A DNA stretch of 64,000 nt from Phytomonospora sp040655735 (GTDB taxonomy: Bacteria; Actinomycetota; Actinomycetes; Mycobacteriales; Micromonosporaceae): assembly GCF_040655735.1 (NCBI RefSeq), contig NZ_JBFAKK010000002.1, positions 496,001 to 560,000 of the forward strand. Reading direction: 5' to 3'. The notes beneath the pieces are model-generated. The model did no database searches. It was not told the DNA's origin and saw nothing but the letters and a program-made list of their open reading frames with translations. This document shows positions 59,797-64,000 of the stretch, in pieces (position 1 is the first letter of the stretch; each line of letters begins with the position of its first letter). A program made the translations under genes and the position numbers.

Positions 59797-59979
59797 GGTG
59801 CCAGGTGGGCGCCCACACGGTGATCCCCGATTCGTGACCATTCTCGACGGCGGCACCCGCGGGGCCCGACCTCGCGATGTCCCTCGGCATCGGCATCTAC
59901 CTCCAGTCCTGATCCGTGACTTCGGCGTGACCCTCCGGCAGCCGCGTTGCGGCTATGGTCCAATGCGGAGGGGGTCGAC

Positions 59980-60477
59980 ATGGACGAGCAGCACCGAGCC
60001 AACCCGTTATCTCGCGACCACACGATCGCCGAACTGCTCGGCGGGGAACGGCGGGGCAACCGCCGCGGCGCCCGCCCGCAACCGGCCGGAGCGCCCGCCG
60101 GGACGCCCGCCGACTGCGCCCGCAAGTTACGCGGACGCTTCGTCGCCGCGACAGTCCTGCTCACCGCCGGATGGTGCACCGCGATGTGCGCCTTCGGCGC
60201 GGGCTTCGCCGGCAACTACTTCCTTTACCCCTACGCCAATCGCGACCCCGCCCGCGAACGGGCCTTCGACGCGCTCCCACTCTGGTTCGGCGTCGTCGCC
60301 ATCGCCGGACCGCTCCTCATCGCCCTGGTCGCCGCCATCGGACGCCTTCCCTGGATCGCCGTGCCCTACGCCGCCGCCGCCCTCCTGTGCGCGCTGCTCG
60401 TGCACGCCCTCGCCGGCCACGTCGACGAACTCACCCCCGAGAAGCCCGAACCCACCTCGATCTACCTCGGGGAGTAA
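59980..60477 (+). CDS. Small membrane protein of unknown function
   Basis: A 165-residue protein starting at ATG 59980 after a strong GGAGGGGG site. A polar N-terminus of about 45 residues is followed by three helices: 'FVAATVLLTAGWCTAMCAFGAG', 'LWFGVVAIAGPLLIALVAAIG' and 'VPYAAAALLCALLVHALAG'. A loop 'YPYANRDPARERAFDALPLWF' lies between helices 1 and 2. The next gene encodes a shorter protein with the same helix plan, so the pair probably arose by duplication. The family is not recognised. Confidence 0.7.
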   Translation: MDEQHRANPLSRDHTIAELLGGERRGNRRGARPQPAGAPAGTPADCARKLRGRFVAATVLLTAGWCTAMCAFGAGFAGNYFLYPYANRDPARERAFDALPLWFGVVAIAGPLLIALVAAIGRLPWIAVPYAAAALLCALLVHALAGHVDELTPEKPEPTSIYLGE

Positions 60478-60507
60478 CCGACCCCGTCTACGGGTATCCC
60501 CCTGCCC

Positions 60508-60810
60508 ATGCGCAAGGGATACGTCATCGCCGTGACCGCGCTCGGCCTCGCCTGGCTGGTGGCCGAGTGCGCGCTCGCCTCGCGCTGGCTCGACTCCGCC
60601 GTCCTGTTCACCACACCCCACCCCGATGAGGCGCGGCAGAACGCCGCCGACACCCTGTGGCTGGCCGCCGTCACCGTCACCGGACCCGCCCTGATCGCCC
60701 TCGTCGCCAAACTCGGCGGCCTGCGGACCGTCATGATCACCGCCGCGATCACCACCGGCGTGCTCGCCGTCCTGCTCGCGGTTCCGGTGTATCAGGCCTG
60801 GCGCCGGTGA
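60508..60810 (+). CDS. Small membrane protein, relative of the 59980 gene
   Basis: A 100-residue protein with three helices, beginning 'MRKGYVIAVTALGLAWLVAE'. Then come 'TTPHPDEARQNAADTLWLAAVTVTGPALIALVAKLGG' and a final 'MITAAITTGVLAVLLAVPV'. The loop and helix order (PxxDxAR, LW, GPxLIALVA) parallels the preceding gene, but the polar N-terminus is missing. No function can be assigned. Confidence 0.65.
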   Translation: MRKGYVIAVTALGLAWLVAECALASRWLDSAVLFTTPHPDEARQNAADTLWLAAVTVTGPALIALVAKLGGLRTVMITAAITTGVLAVLLAVPVYQAWRR

Positions 60811-60830
60811 ATTTGGTCCACCATGGACAC

Positions 60831-61214
60831 ATGAACGTGCTCGCGCAAGTCCTCGCCGGTGCAGCCGGGCTGATCCACGTCCTGATCTTCGTGATGGAGA
60901 GCGTGCGCTTTCCCCGCGATGTCAAGGTGCAGGCCGGATTCCGGGTCGCGCCCGAGGACGTCAACGCCGTCCGCCCCTGGGCCTTCAACCAGGGCTTCTA
61001 CAACCTCTTCCTGGCCATCGGGATCGTTCTCGGGCTCGCCCAGTTCTGGACCGGGCACCACGTCGCCGGACGCACCCTCCTCGCCTTCTCCTGCGCCTGC
61101 ATGCTCGGCGCCGCCGTGGTGCTCATCGCCACCGACCGGCGCATGCTGCGCGGAGCGCTTCTGCAGGGCGTCGCGCCCGCGCTGGCCCTGATCGCCCTCG
61201 GATTCGGGAGCTGA
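60831..61214 (+). CDS. DUF1304 membrane protein
   Basis: A 127-residue protein with four helices and the DUF1304 pattern. 'AGAAGLIHVLIFVMESVRF' is followed by 'AVRPWAFNQGFYNLFLAIGIVLGL', the conserved NQGFYN motif. It ends 'LLQGVAPALALIALGF'. The role is unknown; the family is widespread and probably a small channel or assembly factor. It starts at ATG 60831, 21 bp after the previous gene, and is followed after 2 bp by a VOC gene, so the three small genes may form one transcript. Confidence 0.85.
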   Translation: MNVLAQVLAGAAGLIHVLIFVMESVRFPRDVKVQAGFRVAPEDVNAVRPWAFNQGFYNLFLAIGIVLGLAQFWTGHHVAGRTLLAFSCACMLGAAVVLIATDRRMLRGALLQGVAPALALIALGFGS

Positions 61215-61216
61215 CG

Positions 61217-61627
61217 ATGACCGACGACGCGAAGGCGCGCGGAAGCGTTTCGGCGCAACGCTGGAACCGCAAGGACTGGTGGGGCGTCGTCCTCGACACC
61301 GACGACGTCGAGAAGCTCGCCCGCTTCTACTCCGAGCTGCGCGGCTGGCCGATCTGGAAGATGGACGCCGAGGACGCCGCGCTCGACCTCGGCGAGGGCG
61401 TCGCCTACCTCAGCGTGCAGCGCAACCCCGACTACGTGCGCCCGGTCTGGCCGGCGAAGGAGGGCGCCCAGCAGATGATGCTGCACCTCGACTTCCAGGT
61501 CACCGACCTGGCCGCCGAGACCGCGCGGGCGGTCGCGCTGGGCGCGGAGCTGCCCGAGCACCAGCCGCAGGTGGACGTGCGCGTCCTCCTCGACCCGGCC
61601 GGCCACCCGTTCTGCCTCTACATCTGA
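61217..61627 (+). CDS. VOC-family (glyoxalase-like) protein
   Basis: A 136-residue single VOC module of the Glyoxalase_6 type: 'WWGVVLDTDDVEKLARFYSELRGWPIWK', then 'VAYLSVQRNPDYVRPVWPAKEGAQQMMLHLDFQV' and the closing 'VRVLLDPAGHPFCLYI'. It probably forms a homodimer to make the ligand site. No metal or substrate can be inferred. It follows the DUF1304 gene by 2 bp and ends just before a bidirectional terminator. Confidence 0.85.
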   Translation: MTDDAKARGSVSAQRWNRKDWWGVVLDTDDVEKLARFYSELRGWPIWKMDAEDAALDLGEGVAYLSVQRNPDYVRPVWPAKEGAQQMMLHLDFQVTDLAAETARAVALGAELPEHQPQVDVRVLLDPAGHPFCLYI

Positions 61628-61641
61628 GGCCCCGCAACGAA

Positions 61642-61671
61642 AAGACCCCCGGCCCAGCGGCCGGGGGTCTT
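61642..61671 (+). terminator. Bidirectional terminator between the VOC gene and korB
   Basis: A perfect 13-bp stem (AAGACCCCCGGCC and its complement) has the loop CAGC. A-rich DNA on the left and TT on the right suit termination from both sides. Confidence 0.85.
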
Positions 61672-61683
61672 GGTCGTCCTCGC

Positions 61684-62749
61684 CTAGAGGATCGTCCAGG
61701 TGTCGCCGGAGTTCAGCAGCTTCTCCAGCTGTGCGCCGGCCGGTTCACCGGTCGAGGCGGTCTCCAGCTGGTCGCGCACGATCGAGTCGTAGGTCGGCCG
61801 CTTCACCGACCGCAGGACGCCGATCGGCGTGTGCCGCAGGTCCTCGCCCGGAAGGCGGGACAGCGAGAACGCGTAGGACGGGTCGGCGACGGTCTCGTCG
61901 TGCACGACCACGTCGGCCGGGTCCACACTGGACGATTCCACGACACCGAGGCCCCAGCCGGTCCGCACGACCGAGTACTCGGCCTCCTTGCCCATGGTGA
62001 TCGGCTCACCGTGGACCAGGCGGATCAGGGCCTCGTCGCGCGACTCGGGATCCTTCAGGACCTCGAAGGCGCCGTCGTTGAAGATGTTGCAGTTCTGGTA
62101 GATCTCGACGAAGGCGCTGCCCTCGTGCTCGGCCGCCGCGCGCAGCACCGAGGTGAGGTGCTTGCGGTCGGAGTCGATGGTGCGCGCGACGAAGGACGCC
62201 TCGGCGCCCAGCGCCAGCGACAGCGGGTTGAACGGCCAGTCCACCGAACCCATCGGCGTCGACTTGGTCAGCTTCCCGACCTCGGAGGTCGGCGAGTACT
62301 GCCCCTTGGTCAGGCCGTAGATCCGGTTGTTGAACAGCAGGATCTTGAGGTTGACGTTGCGGCGCAGCGCGTGGATCAGGTGGTTGCCGCCGATCGACAG
62401 CGCGTCGCCGTCACCGGTGACGACCCACACCGACAGGTCGGGGCGCGACACGGCCAGGCCGGTCGCGATCGCCGGGGCGCGGCCGTGGATCGAGTGCATT
62501 CCGTAGGTGTCGAGGTAGTACGGGAACCGCGAGGAGCAGCCGATCCCCGACACGAAGCAGATGTTCTCGCGGCGCAGGCCCAGTTCGGGCAGGAAGCCCT
62601 GCATCGCGGCCAGGATCGCGTAGTCCCCGCAGCCGGGGCACCAGCGCACCTCCTGGTCGCTCTTGAACTCCTTGGCGGTCTGCGGGCCGGTGGCCTTGGG
62701 CACCAGGTCGAACGAGGTCTTCGGCCGGGGGCCGGTCTCGGTGATGGCC

Positions 62750-62757
<8 letters not shown>
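61684..62757 (-). CDS. korB: 2-oxoacid:ferredoxin oxidoreductase, beta subunit
   Basis: A 357-residue TPP-binding subunit of the 2-oxoglutarate:ferredoxin oxidoreductase type. This enzyme oxidatively decarboxylates 2-oxoacids to acyl-CoA and reduces ferredoxin. It has 'VRWCPGCGDYAILAAMQGFL' with the Cys pair for the iron-sulfur cluster, and 'FVSGIGCSSRFPYYLDTYG'. The TPP motif is 'VVTGDGDALSIGGNHLIHALRRNVNLKILLFNN'. The length matches mycobacterial KorB. Its start overlaps the korA stop by 8 bp. Ferredoxin could feed reducing power towards menaquinone or other reductases. Confidence 0.92.

Positions 62758-64000
<1,243 letters not shown>

Overview
This window is from a high-GC actinomycete chromosome. 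The evidence is a futalosine-type menaquinone pathway, a complete 14-subunit nuo operon, a Rex operator, a SARP/AfsR-type regulator, type VII (ESX)-like secreted proteins, a sortase-type cell-wall anchor and many apparently leaderless genes with a TANNNT box 6-7 nt before the start codon. The gene order mqnC, menG, reductase, nuoA-N, polyprenyl synthase, korAB resembles what I recall of the Streptomyces nuo neighbourhood. The long low-complexity intergenic repeats and several accessory genes suggest a related but different order, Micromonosporales- or Glycomycetales-like. No species can be named from this window.

Layout. 0-2.9 kb: partial VOC protein, GH114-type lipoprotein, SMI1/KNR4 protein and a small membrane protein. 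3.0-5.5 kb: mqnC and a putative 6-aminodeoxyfutalosine deaminase (menaquinone synthesis). 5.6-7.6 kb: a large LPVTG surface protein with an odd C-terminal tail, ended by a strong hairpin. 7.7-8.8 kb: gene-free, with direct repeats and five consecutive hairpins that each have a GGA loop. 8.8-26.8 kb: menG, then a Rex-box promoter driving a geranylgeranyl-reductase-like gene (MenJ-like) and nuoABCDEFGHIJKLMN, ended by a terminator. A 27-codon open frame bridges nuoG and nuoH. 26.9-28.7 kb: small RHH-like protein, polyprenyl diphosphate synthase and a P-loop kinase-like protein. 28.7-31.5 kb: SARP-NB-ARC-TPR regulator. 31.5-33.5 kb: an ESX-type trio with an EspL-like YbaB protein, a YxxxD protein and a WXG protein. 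33.6-36.9 kb: MFS transporter, membrane protein and IclR regulator. 37-40.2 kb: a PhoX-type secreted phosphatase behind a PHO-box-like repeat, then a transglutaminase-like protein. 40.2-42.5 kb: one orphan gene, a decanucleotide tandem array and about 1 kb of imperfect repeats.

42.5-50.8 kb holds two paralogous modules back to back. Each has an ABC-2-type exporter on the minus strand, divergent from a NarL-family histidine kinase and response regulator, and the divergent promoters are conserved between them. A 922-bp IS5-family element (51079-52000) follows and abuts the stop codon of the next kinase. 52-57.3 kb is an OmpR-type two-component pair divergent from a lipoprotein, a membrane-fusion protein and a MacB-like ABC exporter. 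57.5-61.6 kb: TetR regulator, quinone-oxidoreductase-like enzyme behind a 20-bp palindrome, small membrane proteins and a VOC protein. 61.7-64 kb: 2-oxoacid:ferredoxin oxidoreductase subunits (korB, partial korA).

The central theme is redox energy metabolism: quinone head-group synthesis, methylation, prenyl tail, tail reduction and complex I are co-located, and the complex I promoter carries an NADH/NAD+ sensor site. The accessory regions are dominated by envelope-stress-like signalling and export systems and by unexplained repeat arrays.
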